Shown piece after piece: positions 7,082-14,640 of a stretch of 49,377 bases of DNA. The notes beneath the pieces are model-generated. The model was not told where the DNA came from. It was given only the letters and a program-made list of their open reading frames with translations, and searched no databases. The DNA is from an uncultured Clostridia bacterium (lineage in GTDB: Bacteria > Bacillota > Clostridia > TANB77 > CAG-508), in the NCBI GenBank assembly GCA_944388795.1, contig CALXKD010000010.1, positions 1 to 49,377 on the forward strand. Direction: 5' to 3'. Each line of letters opens with the position of its first letter. Position 1 is the first letter of the stretch. Made by a program: the position numbers and the translations under genes.

Positions 7082-8631
7082 ATTTCTTCTCCTTTTTGGT
7101 CTTCTATGCTTGATAACCTGTCTTTTTCTTTTGGTCTATCTTCCCAAGATCTAATACCACCTAATTTCTCCAAATCCTTTTCATAACATTCAAATCGATT
7201 TATAAATTCCTCTTGTGGTAATTGTACAAATTGTCCTGTATCCTTATCAGCAAAAAAGAAGCTTTTTCCTGATACTTTTGAATCTAGATATACATATACA
7301 ACAGCATTTTTATCTTTATCTGTTTTATCATAAACTCTATTTACAACACAACGATTCGCTTTTAATTCATCAAAATCTAAAATAATTCTTAAAGCACTCA
7401 TAGTTGAATTTTGACATGTGGCAAATTCAGGACATGCTTGCGAAAGTGCCAAAAATTGATGTTTCAAATTTTCTTCTGGATTATCAGCATACATCTCATT
7501 GATAGTATCAGACTTTTCCACAAGATTTTTCAATGGAAACATCCCTTCTTTATCTGCCAACCCAACACTTGTATGTAAATTTCTTAAACTTTGTTCATCT
7601 AATCCTATTGTAGCATCTTGTAGTTTTTCATCATTTTTATGTGCTTGAGAATCTAATCCTAGTGAAGTAAGATCATTTTTTCTTGCTTGCTCATATGTTA
7701 TACAAAAATTATCTGGCATTCCTCCAAATCTCTGTCTTGCTAAATTCCAAGTAGGATCCAGAATTGTATTTCCTTTTACAGTTTCTCCATTTGCCAAAGG
7801 CAATTCCACATCTATTAATTTTAAAAAGCCATGATGTCCATGTCCACTCACAATTTCACTTTCTACACCAATTCTTTTTAACATATATTGCTCAACTTTT
7901 GCTACTCCATTACACACACCATATCCATTACTAATGACTTTCCATAGTGCTTTACTATTTTTAGGTTCAAATGCTTCTGTTCCATCAGTTGGTGTATGAC
8001 TGATTTTCTTTCCTATGGCATTATCAATAATTGCAATTTTTTGTGCTTGTGAATATGCAGAAGGTATATTATCTATTACAGATGCTATCCATTCTTCTCC
8101 CTCTTTATATTCAATAGCACTTGAAGAGTATGCTACATCCTTTAAAGAGCTAAGTACTTCTGCATTGGGGCAAATATCACAAAATTCCATAAACCTTTTT
8201 CTTTGCTCTGGTGTAAAATCTTCTGGAGACACAGTTATTAAATTATCTAATCCTCTATATTCTTCGAAATCTCGATCAAATTCAAATTCAATTTGTCCAC
8301 CATATTTTGTTGGTATCTGAATGGCCGTTGCATATTCTTTTGGTAGATTCGTTATATCTATACTTTGTTTAACCTCTGGTCTTAATGTTGTTAGAATTTC
8401 TCTTTTTTCATTTAATGTTAAATTACATTGTTCTAATTTTGATAAAAACTCTTTTTGCCTTTCACTATCTAAAGCTTTTGTAATTTCAAATGGATGAATA
8501 TTCTGTTCTTTACAAAATTCTCTATGATTTGTTAAAAATTCACCCAATTCTTCTACATCTAATGCTCTTAACATAGCAAGTCTACCTTCTTGATTTGCTT
8601 TTGACAAAGCTTGCATTTTTTGAGAATCCAT
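7078..8631 (-). CDS. Large transglutaminase-like (papain-fold) protein
   Basis: This 517-residue protein has no signal peptide or membrane segment. The centre has the transglutaminase-core catalytic pattern: Cys240 in NGYGVCNGVAKVEQYML, His267 (or His264/266) in VSGHGHHGFLKL, and Asp292 in TILDPTWNLARQ. This Cys-His-Asp triad is shared by protein-crosslinking and protease members. The N-terminal 230 residues are helical and charged. The C-terminal region (about 400-500) is mixed alpha/beta with no motif I recognise. The ATG has TAAGGAGG upstream. It is divergent from the methyltransferase at 8815 and heads a two-gene unit with the 74-residue gene. Activity and substrate are unknown; lack of a signal suggests it acts in the cytoplasm. 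Confidence 0.7.
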   Translation of the reverse strand: MDSQKMQALSKANQEGRLAMLRALDVEELGEFLTNHREFCKEQNIHPFEITKALDSERQKEFLSKLEQCNLTLNEKREILTTLRPEVKQSIDITNLPKEYATAIQIPTKYGGQIEFEFDRDFEEYRGLDNLITVSPEDFTPEQRKRFMEFCDICPNAEVLSSLKDVAYSSSAIEYKEGEEWIASVIDNIPSAYSQAQKIAIIDNAIGKKISHTPTDGTEAFEPKNSKALWKVISNGYGVCNGVAKVEQYMLKRIGVESEIVSGHGHHGFLKLIDVELPLANGETVKGNTILDPTWNLARQRFGGMPDNFCITYEQARKNDLTSLGLDSQAHKNDEKLQDATIGLDEQSLRNLHTSVGLADKEGMFPLKNLVEKSDTINEMYADNPEENLKHQFLALSQACPEFATCQNSTMSALRIILDFDELKANRCVVNRVYDKTDKDKNAVVYVYLDSKVSGKSFFFADKDTGQFVQLPQEEFINRFECYEKDLEKLGGIRSWEDRPKEKDRLSSIEDQKGEEI

Positions 8632-8748
8632 ATATTCCTCCTTAGTTTCTTAATTAACATTGGTATTTTATTCATATCATATCATTAAATCTCTTTTCCT
8701 TCAAGATTTTTTAAATTATAAATATTTACACAAATTAACTATATCTTA

Positions 8749-8777
8749 TTGTAAACAAAAAAATGGTATGATATGAT
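8749..8777 (+). promoter_or_regulatory. Probable promoter of the methyltransferase gene
   Basis: The plus strand reads TTGTAA - 17 bp - TATGAT, 37 bp before the chosen start codon. Confidence 0.5.
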
Positions 8778-8814
8778 TCATATTGTAAAATATGAAATTT
8801 TAAGGAGAATCATT

Positions 8815-9471
8815 ATGAGTAAAGAAAATGAAAAAACATTAGAAGTATATAAAGAAAAAGCACATTTGTATTTATCTAACAGCATCGAACATGATAAACT
8901 TGACCCAATAAAAGCTAATCAAAAACGTGAAAAATTAGAAAAATTAATCACCTCAAATTTTTCATCATTATCAGAGCATGCAAAAGTTTTTGAAATCGGT
9001 TCTGGAGATGGTGCAAATGCAAAATTTATTCAAAGTTTAGGTTTTGATGTAACAGCAAGTGATACAGCCGATGACTTTATAAAAGCAACTCAAAATCAAG
9101 GTTTGAAAACCATTAAGTTTAATGCACTAGAAGATGCTTTTCCAGAAAAATATTCTGCTGTTTTTTGTTGGAGAGTCTTTGTTCATTTCACAAAAGAAGA
9201 TGCTTTGGATATCATACAAAAAGTGTATGATACACTTGAGGATAACGGAATCTTTATTTTTAACGCCATGAATCGTGAAATAAAAAATGTTGATAATGAA
9301 TGGGTGGATTTTGAAGGTGAATATCACATGGGAGCAGAACGCTATTATCATTACTTTTCCCAGGAAGATTTAGATAATATGATTCAAACAACAAATTTCA
9401 AAATAAAAGACTTTTATAAAGATGGCGGAAATAACAACAACAAATGGTTAGTATATGTTTTAAGAAAATAG
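8815..9471 (+). CDS. Class I SAM-dependent methyltransferase
   Basis: The 218-residue protein has the Rossmann-fold SAM-binding motif I, VFEIGSGDGANAKFIQ, the acidic strand-2 end in VTASDTA, motif IV-like YSAVFCWRVFVHF, and LEDNGIFIFNAMNRE later. This is the small-molecule methyltransferase layout; the substrate cannot be told. The open frame starts at 8773, but AAGGAG at 8802-8807 stands seven bases before the ATG at 8815, which decides the shorter start. It is a single-gene unit, divergent from the transglutaminase-like gene and ahead of the folate riboswitch. Confidence 0.85.
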   Translation: MSKENEKTLEVYKEKAHLYLSNSIEHDKLDPIKANQKREKLEKLITSNFSSLSEHAKVFEIGSGDGANAKFIQSLGFDVTASDTADDFIKATQNQGLKTIKFNALEDAFPEKYSAVFCWRVFVHFTKEDALDIIQKVYDTLEDNGIFIFNAMNREIKNVDNEWVDFEGEYHMGAERYYHYFSQEDLDNMIQTTNFKIKDFYKDGGNNNNKWLVYVLRK

Positions 9472-9581
9472 TTTCTTAAAATTACTGTTTAATGACATCA
9501 TTAAAATTTCAAAGAAATTTGTAAAAATATGTACATTCTTGTAAAAATATGATACAATATATCACATAATTAAATATTTAG

Positions 9582-9748
9582 TTATTAGAGTAGAAAATAA
9601 ATCGTTAAGACTTAGTAGACGGGAAGTTGTTACTAAGGAAAAAGTATTTACATACTTGCGTATCTATTTTCGCATTCCGCTAATAAAGATTTGAAGGATT
9701 GACTCCTATTCTTTTAATGCGGAAATTAAATAGAAGGGAGATTTTTTT
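9582..9748 (+). promoter_or_regulatory. Tetrahydrofolate (THF) riboswitch and leader of the folT operon
   Basis: The aptamer spans about 9582-9686. It shows the THF-I consensus blocks AGAGTAGA, CGTTAAG, ACGGGA-GTTG and GCATTCCGCT in order. P1 pairs 9582-9588 with 9680-9686, P2 pairs 9593-9599 with 9665-9671, one arm pairs 9611-9617 with 9631-9637, and another is the hairpin at 9642-9656. Downstream, TTCCGC (9675-9680) can pair instead with GCGGAA (9719-9724), and CTCC (9703-9706) can pair with GGAG of the ribosome binding site (9737-9740). This suggests control of translation of folT by reduced folate. The switching mechanism is inference; there is no clear T-run for transcription termination. 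Confidence 0.85.
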
Positions 9749-10291
9749 ATGCGTAAAAATAAAAAAATTATTTTAGCAGCTATTTTATTAGCTTTATTGA
9801 TTATTTTATCTCGATTTTTCATTATTTCAACACCTATTATGAAAATCAGTTTTACATTTGTAGCCATTGCCTTATGTGCTACTTGGCTTGGTCCTAAATG
9901 GACTGTGCTTATCACTGTTGTAGAGGATTTAATTGGTGCTACCTTATTCCCATCAGGAAGCTTTTTTATAGGCTATACCATAAGTGCGGGATTGACTGGT
10001 TTCATTTATGGATTATTACTATACAAAAAGGAACCAGATTCTTTGACAAACAAGCAATATATTCTTAGAGTGATTATTGCTGTTCTTTTAGTTACTTTTG
10101 TTGTTCATACAGGATTGAACACTTTATGGACAAGCATTACCTCTGGAAAAGCATTCATGATACTAATATTGCCTAGACTTACAAAACAACTTATCATGAT
10201 ACCAATCCAAATAATTGTTATTTTATTTGTTGAAAAACTATTAAGAAAACCTTTTGATAAATATATAAGGAGTAGCGATAACGATGATTAA
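9749..10291 (+). CDS. folT: Folate ECF transporter substrate-binding (S) component
   Basis: FolT is the membrane subunit that captures folate and hands it to the energising module of an ECF transporter. The 180-residue protein has about five to six hydrophobic segments, starting with a first helix at residues 7-27. The core matches the family: ISFTFVAIALCATWLGPKW, then EDLIGATLFPSGSFFIGYT and GLTGFIYGLLLYKK. AAGGGAG at 9734-9740 precedes the ATG by eight bases. The THF riboswitch upstream independently supports folate as substrate. It overlaps ecfA by 8 bp, so the three transporter genes form one translationally coupled operon. Confidence 0.92.
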   Translation: MRKNKKIILAAILLALLIILSRFFIISTPIMKISFTFVAIALCATWLGPKWTVLITVVEDLIGATLFPSGSFFIGYTISAGLTGFIYGLLLYKKEPDSLTNKQYILRVIIAVLLVTFVVHTGLNTLWTSITSGKAFMILILPRLTKQLIMIPIQIIVILFVEKLLRKPFDKYIRSSDNDD

Positions 10292-11108
10292 CATAGAAAA
10301 TGTATCTTTTAAATATAAAAATAGTGATTATATCTTAAAAAACATTAACTTTTCTGTAAATGATGGTGAAGTTATCGCCATTGTTGGAAAAAATGGTTCA
10401 GGAAAATCTACTCTTGGTAGATTAATCGCAGGTATTACCAAATTAAAGGAAGGAAGCATAACAATTGATAATATCCATACATCTAAAGATATGAAAGCTA
10501 TTAGAGAAAAAGTAGGCATTGTTTTTCAAAACCCTGAAAATCAAATTATTTTTAATAATATTTATGATGAACTTTCTTTTTCTCTAAGAAATTTAGAACC
10601 ATCTGAAATTGAAAATCGAATATCCACTTCTTTGAAACAAGTAGATATGTATGATTTTAAAGATAAAGATTTATATGCTTTATCACTAGGGCAAAAACAA
10701 AGAATTATGATTGCAGAAATCTTGGCTAAAAATCCCAAATACATTATTTTGGATGAACCAACCACTATGATTGACAGCTATGGAAAAGAAAAAATACATA
10801 ATATCATTTTAGACTTAAAACAAAAAGGATATACCATTATTTGTATTACCAATTTGTCAGATGAAATTTTATTAGCTGATAGAACTTTGATTTTAGATAA
10901 TGGAGAAATTGTAGCTGAAATAAAGAAAGAAGAATTAATTGATAAATATGATATTCTAGAAAAATATGGTATTAAATTTCCAACCTTATTAAGCATTTTA
11001 GTAGAGCTAAAAAAAGAAGGCATTGATTTACATGTATCTGATTTTTCTGTAAAAGAACTTACATCTGCCATCAAAGAAAAATTAGATATAGAAAGGAAAT
11101 CCATATGA
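10284..11108 (+). CDS. ecfA: ECF transporter ATPase
   Basis: This 274-residue ABC ATPase powers folate import through the ECF module. It has Walker A GKNGSGKST (35-43), the Q-loop in VFQNPENQIIF (about 80-90, with the ECF-typical NPENQ), the signature LSLGQKQR (133-140) and Walker B YIILDEPTTMID (153-164). The usual H-loop position reads CITNLSDE, with Asn where most ABC ATPases have His. Only one ATPase gene is present; many Firmicutes ECF modules use two (EcfA and EcfA'), so this one may act as a homodimer in a dedicated folate system. It overlaps folT by 8 bp and ecfT by 4 bp. Confidence 0.92.
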   Translation: MINIENVSFKYKNSDYILKNINFSVNDGEVIAIVGKNGSGKSTLGRLIAGITKLKEGSITIDNIHTSKDMKAIREKVGIVFQNPENQIIFNNIYDELSFSLRNLEPSEIENRISTSLKQVDMYDFKDKDLYALSLGQKQRIMIAEILAKNPKYIILDEPTTMIDSYGKEKIHNIILDLKQKGYTIICITNLSDEILLADRTLILDNGEIVAEIKKEELIDKYDILEKYGIKFPTLLSILVELKKEGIDLHVSDFSVKELTSAIKEKLDIERKSI

Positions 11109-11668
11109 AAGATGTTCTTAAATTTTTAATTTTTATTATATATGCTACTACTATATTTTTCTTACCAAATCATATTTACATTTTAACATGTCTTATCATA
11201 AATCTAGCCATTATATTATTGTGTAAACTTAGTTTTAAAAAAACATTTTTTAACACATTAAAAATTGTTCCTTTTGTGCTTTTTACATTTATTATTAATC
11301 TTTTCTTAGATAGTTTTATATTTGCTGTATGGATAGGAATTAAATTGATCATTGTTTGCAACACAACTTTTATATATTCTCAAACTACAACTGTTGCAAA
11401 CTTAGCCAAAACAATTAGATTACTATGTACACCTTTAAAACTTTTCAAAGTTAATACTGAAGAGATTGAAGTTATGGTATGTATTTCTTTATCACTACTT
11501 CCTGCCATTAGGAATGATTTAACAGAACTTAAAAATGCTTGTAAAGCAAAAAATATAGATATCAATTTAAAGAATGCAAAATATATTTTGTCTAAATTTC
11601 TATTGTCTTTAATCAAAAGAGTTAATCAAATTGATGAAGCTATGATAGAAAAAGGATGTGACTATTAA
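11105..11668 (+). CDS. ecfT: ECF transporter transmembrane (T) component
   Basis: EcfT couples the ATPase to the S component. This 187-residue version is clearly shorter than the usual length of about 250-270. It has four to five hydrophobic segments in the first 95 residues and a cytosolic helical tail. The two Ala-Arg-Gly-type coupling motifs of the family appear degenerate: LKNACKAKNIDI and AMIEKGCDY at the very C-terminus. The missing length could reflect a compact dedicated transporter. It overlaps ecfA by 4 bp, and its stop codon is part of the palindrome shared with the convergent dUTPase gene. Confidence 0.85.
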   Translation: MKDVLKFLIFIIYATTIFFLPNHIYILTCLIINLAIILLCKLSFKKTFFNTLKIVPFVLFTFIINLFLDSFIFAVWIGIKLIIVCNTTFIYSQTTTVANLAKTIRLLCTPLKLFKVNTEEIEVMVCISLSLLPAIRNDLTELKNACKAKNIDINLKNAKYILSKFLLSLIKRVNQIDEAMIEKGCDY

Positions 11669-11683
11669 ATCATTAATAGTCAC
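11658..11683. terminator. Bidirectional hairpin shared by ecfT and dUTPase 3' ends
   Basis: A perfect 11-bp stem, GTGACTATTAA (11658-11668) with its complement (11673-11683), has the loop ATCA. The two stop codons lie in opposite arms, so the same palindrome encodes Asp-Tyr-stop at the end of both proteins. On the minus strand it is followed by ATCCTTTTT, on the plus strand by a T/C-rich tract, so it probably ends both transcripts. Confidence 0.7.
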
Positions 11684-12134
11684 TTCTTCTTTCTATATCA
11701 ATACTCCTATCACTTTTGGTTGTTAAATATTTAAAAAATATTCCTTGTGCAATTGCTTCTCCTTTTGAAAAGGTAATTGTTTCATTTCCTTCATTTTGTA
11801 TTTTTATCCAAATATGTCCTTCATTATCTGGATTGTTGTAATAATCTGCATCAATGATACCTACTTGATTGCATAATCGTATATTATATTTAAATCCCAT
11901 ACTGCTTCTAATCACTAATATCAAAACTTCATCTTTCTCAAAATAACTTTTGATTCCTGTTGGCAATTTTACAACTTCATTTGGCTCAAGTCTTAAATCT
12001 TCTAGCAAATATATATCATAACCTGCTGTACTATCAGAATCTCTTTGTGGTAGTAAATATTCACTATATAATTTTTTATCATCTTTAACATCTTTTTTAA
12101 ATTGCTCGAAACTAATTTTTTCAAAATCTCTCAC
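11673..12134 (-). CDS. dut: dUTP diphosphatase (dUTPase) family protein
   Basis: dUTPase converts dUTP to dUMP, keeping uracil out of DNA and supplying dTMP synthesis. The 153-residue protein has motif 1 STAGYDIYL, motif 2 in VIRSSMGFKYNIRL, motif 3 in CNQVGIIDADYYNNPDNEGH, and motif 4-like KGEAIAQGIF. The glycine-rich motif 5 (RxGGFGSTG), which normally closes over the substrate, is absent; the protein ends DIERRSDY instead. The start is GTG, decided by AAGGAGG six bases upstream. It could be an active trimeric dUTPase with an altered tail or a related family member with changed activity. It is convergent with ecfT. Confidence 0.85.
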   Translation of the reverse strand: MRDFEKISFEQFKKDVKDDKKLYSEYLLPQRDSDSTAGYDIYLLEDLRLEPNEVVKLPTGIKSYFEKDEVLILVIRSSMGFKYNIRLCNQVGIIDADYYNNPDNEGHIWIKIQNEGNETITFSKGEAIAQGIFFKYLTTKSDRSIDIERRSDY

Positions 12135-12210
12135 GCTTTACCTCCTTTTTCACTCTCATGTTTGGCTTTTCGATTCCACCTTATTATTTCATTTATTCCC
12201 TTTTTCTTTT

Positions 12211-12957
12211 CTATTTTATTTCTTTAAATCCATTTCTACTCCACAACCAAAGAGGTGTATGCATATCAATGGGATTATATTTTGTATTTTCTAATAGATC
12301 TTTCCATTTATCTATAACAATCATTTGTATTTTATTTGACTGCATCTCCTCATCTGTTATTAATCCTAATCTATATGTAGCCTGGCAGACATGTGTATCT
12401 GGAGCTACTGTTAAATGCCCTAAATTTGTATACCTTCTATCTGTATATTGATATATTACATACAGCCAATAATTACATATCTTATTTCCTGATAAATAGG
12501 GAAACTTTTTCTTATTTTGTATCTGTATAAAATTTCTAACTTCATCCACATCATTATGCATTTCATCAAATAACCTTCTAATATCTCCTTGAAACAACTC
12601 TACAAATGTATTGCATAAGGTTATCCATATTTCTGTTTGTTTTTGCTTTTGTAATGCCACTTTATATTTTGTCAAAGCCTCCTGAACTTCTTTAAAGTCT
12701 GCTTTTAATACTTTTTCGGGATAAAATACAAACTCGGTTTCCTTATCTTTATAAGTTTTTAATGCACTTTCCCATAATTTATATGAATTTCTTTGATAAT
12801 TTAAAGCCATTGGTAATGTAAAATATATATAATTTTGAAGGCTTGATTTTGGAAGAGCTGGATTGCTATCTTCTGGCATAACTTCTCCACCTAATTCTCC
12901 CTTTTGATACATTTCAATTAATCTATCTATTTTTTCTAAAATTTGTTGTTTTTCCAT
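12211..12957 (-). CDS. Uncharacterised protein, possibly related to HhH-type DNA glycosylases
   Basis: This 248-residue soluble protein is not firmly recognised. The C-terminal half reads FPYLSGNKICNYWLYVIYQY, then VAPDTHVCQATYRLGLI and a final NPIDMHTPLWLWSRNG. The pattern of 'GxKICNYWL ... DTHV ... lGL' recalls the helix-hairpin-helix and catalytic Asp region of glycosylase-fold proteins, but this is a weak resemblance. The N-terminus is helical and charged. An in-frame ATG at 12969 overlaps a GGAGAA site, so the ATG at 12957, seven to eight bases after GGAG, is the better start. It lies upstream of dut on the same strand, 76 bp away, which would fit a base-excision or nucleotide-hygiene theme. 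Confidence 0.6.
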   Translation of the reverse strand: MEKQQILEKIDRLIEMYQKGELGGEVMPEDSNPALPKSSLQNYIYFTLPMALNYQRNSYKLWESALKTYKDKETEFVFYPEKVLKADFKEVQEALTKYKVALQKQKQTEIWITLCNTFVELFQGDIRRLFDEMHNDVDEVRNFIQIQNKKKFPYLSGNKICNYWLYVIYQYTDRRYTNLGHLTVAPDTHVCQATYRLGLITDEEMQSNKIQMIVIDKWKDLLENTKYNPIDMHTPLWLWSRNGFKEIK

Positions 12958-13023
12958 AATCTTCTCCATTTGGCTATTTCATTTATTTCATTATACTATA
13001 TTTTTATTGTTTTTACTATATAA

Positions 13024-13050
13024 AAAAGACTATGTTTAACATAATCTTTT
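13024..13050 (-). terminator. Terminator of the pseudouridine synthase gene
   Basis: An 11-bp stem (13024-13034 with 13040-13050) contains one position that is a G-U pair only in the minus-strand RNA, followed there by TTTATATAG. It overlaps the stop codon. Confidence 0.6.
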
Positions 13051-13918
13051 ACATGTTTATATTTTTTAATTCAATTTCTTTTCCATTTAAATATGCCAAT
13101 ATTCCACTTTCTGATTGAAAATGAAACTTTAATTTATAACTACATAACATTTGATACTTTTTTCCAAATTGCTTATTGATTTCATTTTTTCCGTATTTTC
13201 CGTCACCCATAATAGGATATCCTATATGTGCTAAGTGCGCTCTTATTTGATGTGTTCTTCCTGTTTCAATTTCAACATCCAATACAGCAGTATTATCTTT
13301 TCTTTTTTCTAGTACAGTATATCTTGTGATAATTTTCTGATAACCTTTTTTAAAAATATCACTGATATATACCTGTGACTTTTTATTATCTTTAAATAAA
13401 TAAGCTTCCAATCTTTCTTCTTTCTTGTTTGGAATTCCATATACCAAAGCTAGATAATGTTTTTCAATTTCATGTTTTTTAAACTTTTCTAATAAAATTT
13501 CTAATGCTTCTTTATTTTTTGCAAATAAAACTAATCCTGTTGTATTCCTATCAATTCTATGACATGGTTGTGGTTTAAATTCACAATTTGTATACTGTTT
13601 GTTGATTATTTCAGTTAAAGAATTTGATCCTGTCACTTCTATCTTGGCTGGCTTATTAATCACCAATATATTTTCATCCTCATACACTTTATCTAAGTTT
13701 ATTTTTGTTTCTTCTAACTCCTTAGGAAGATATATTTCTATCTTATCATTTTCATAGACAAGTATATCTTTATTTATCCTTTTTCCATTTATCTTTATAT
13801 CTTTTTTTCTTAATAATTTACAAAATGTAGGATAGTTTATATTCGGTACTCTCTCTAATATCACTTTATTTAATTTTTTTTCATGGTATCTTTTATTTAC
13901 AATTATTTCTTTCATCAT
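13049..13918 (-). CDS. RluA-family 23S rRNA/tRNA pseudouridine synthase
   Basis: The enzyme isomerises uridine to pseudouridine in rRNA or tRNA. The 289-residue protein starts with an S4-like RNA-binding region (about 15-70, with LRKKDIKINGKRINKD). The catalytic RluA motif HRIDRNTTGLVLFAK near 120-134 contains the nucleophile Asp. GRTHQIRAHLAHIGYPIMGD near 219 is the second hallmark. This is the RluC/RluD layout; the exact target site cannot be told. It is 21 bp downstream of the metalloprotease gene on the same strand, and the hairpin at 13024-13050 follows. Confidence 0.9.
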   Translation of the reverse strand: MMKEIIVNKRYHEKKLNKVILERVPNINYPTFCKLLRKKDIKINGKRINKDILVYENDKIEIYLPKELEETKINLDKVYEDENILVINKPAKIEVTGSNSLTEIINKQYTNCEFKPQPCHRIDRNTTGLVLFAKNKEALEILLEKFKKHEIEKHYLALVYGIPNKKEERLEAYLFKDNKKSQVYISDIFKKGYQKIITRYTVLEKRKDNTAVLDVEIETGRTHQIRAHLAHIGYPIMGDGKYGKNEINKQFGKKYQMLCSYKLKFHFQSESGILAYLNGKEIELKNINM

Positions 13919-13938
13919 AATATGATTATATCGTATTT

Positions 13939-14475
13939 CTAGTATTGAAACAAGCTAGTTTCTAAGATTTTTTCATATTTTTCAAAATTTGGTTCATAGT
14001 TTTCTATCATTCTATAAAAATATTTTGAATGTGTTTTATATTTTAAATGACAATATTCATGTAATACAATAAAATCAATAACATCTCTATGGAACATAAC
14101 AATTTTAGGGTTTATTGTAATTTTACCGTTGATACATCTTCCAATTTCTTTTTTCATATTTTTGATTTCATAATCTTCAGGTGCAAATCCCAACATGATT
14201 CTTGTTTTTTCCATAGCTCTTTCCACTTCTACTTTTGCTATTTGTTCATACATTTTATCAATTGCTAAATCTAAAATCTCTTGATTATTGTCTTTTTTAT
14301 AGCGATTAGGAAGTGATATTTTTATTAATTTATTTTCTACATTCAATTCAGGTACTTTTACATTTTTGTACACGATTTTTACTTTGTAATCAATTCCTAA
14401 AACTGGTACTGGATGTCTCTCTAATGTAGTATTTATACTGTTTTTTACACGGATTTGTTTTTTTACTTTATACAT
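13939..14475 (-). CDS. YgjP-like zinc metallopeptidase (DUF45/WLM type)
   Basis: The 178-residue protein has the zinc motif HEYCH (HExxH) in VLHEYCHLKYKTHSKYFY, with the family's downstream His and Phe/Tyr pattern, and the preceding GRCINGKITINP strand typical of YgjP/DUF45 proteins. Such proteins are cytosolic zinc-dependent peptidases, some linked to protein or DNA-repair complexes; the substrate here is unknown. A GTG three codons upstream (14484) overlaps the AGGAG ribosome binding site, so the ATG at 14475, eight bases after AGGAG, is chosen. It is followed after 21 bp by the pseudouridine synthase gene. Confidence 0.85.
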   Translation of the reverse strand: MYKVKKQIRVKNSINTTLERHPVPVLGIDYKVKIVYKNVKVPELNVENKLIKISLPNRYKKDNNQEILDLAIDKMYEQIAKVEVERAMEKTRIMLGFAPEDYEIKNMKKEIGRCINGKITINPKIVMFHRDVIDFIVLHEYCHLKYKTHSKYFYRMIENYEPNFEKYEKILETSLFQY

Positions 14476-14640
14476 AAATATCACTCCTATTTTTTGAATT
14501 TTTGTTTTGCAAATTATTGTTCGCTTTTGTTGTTCTTATTCTATATCTTATTTTTTACTTTGTCAATACTTTTTATAAAAAAATATAAAATTTTTGTTCG
14601 CATTTTGTTTAACACCTATATTTCAGTATTTTCAAGCTTT

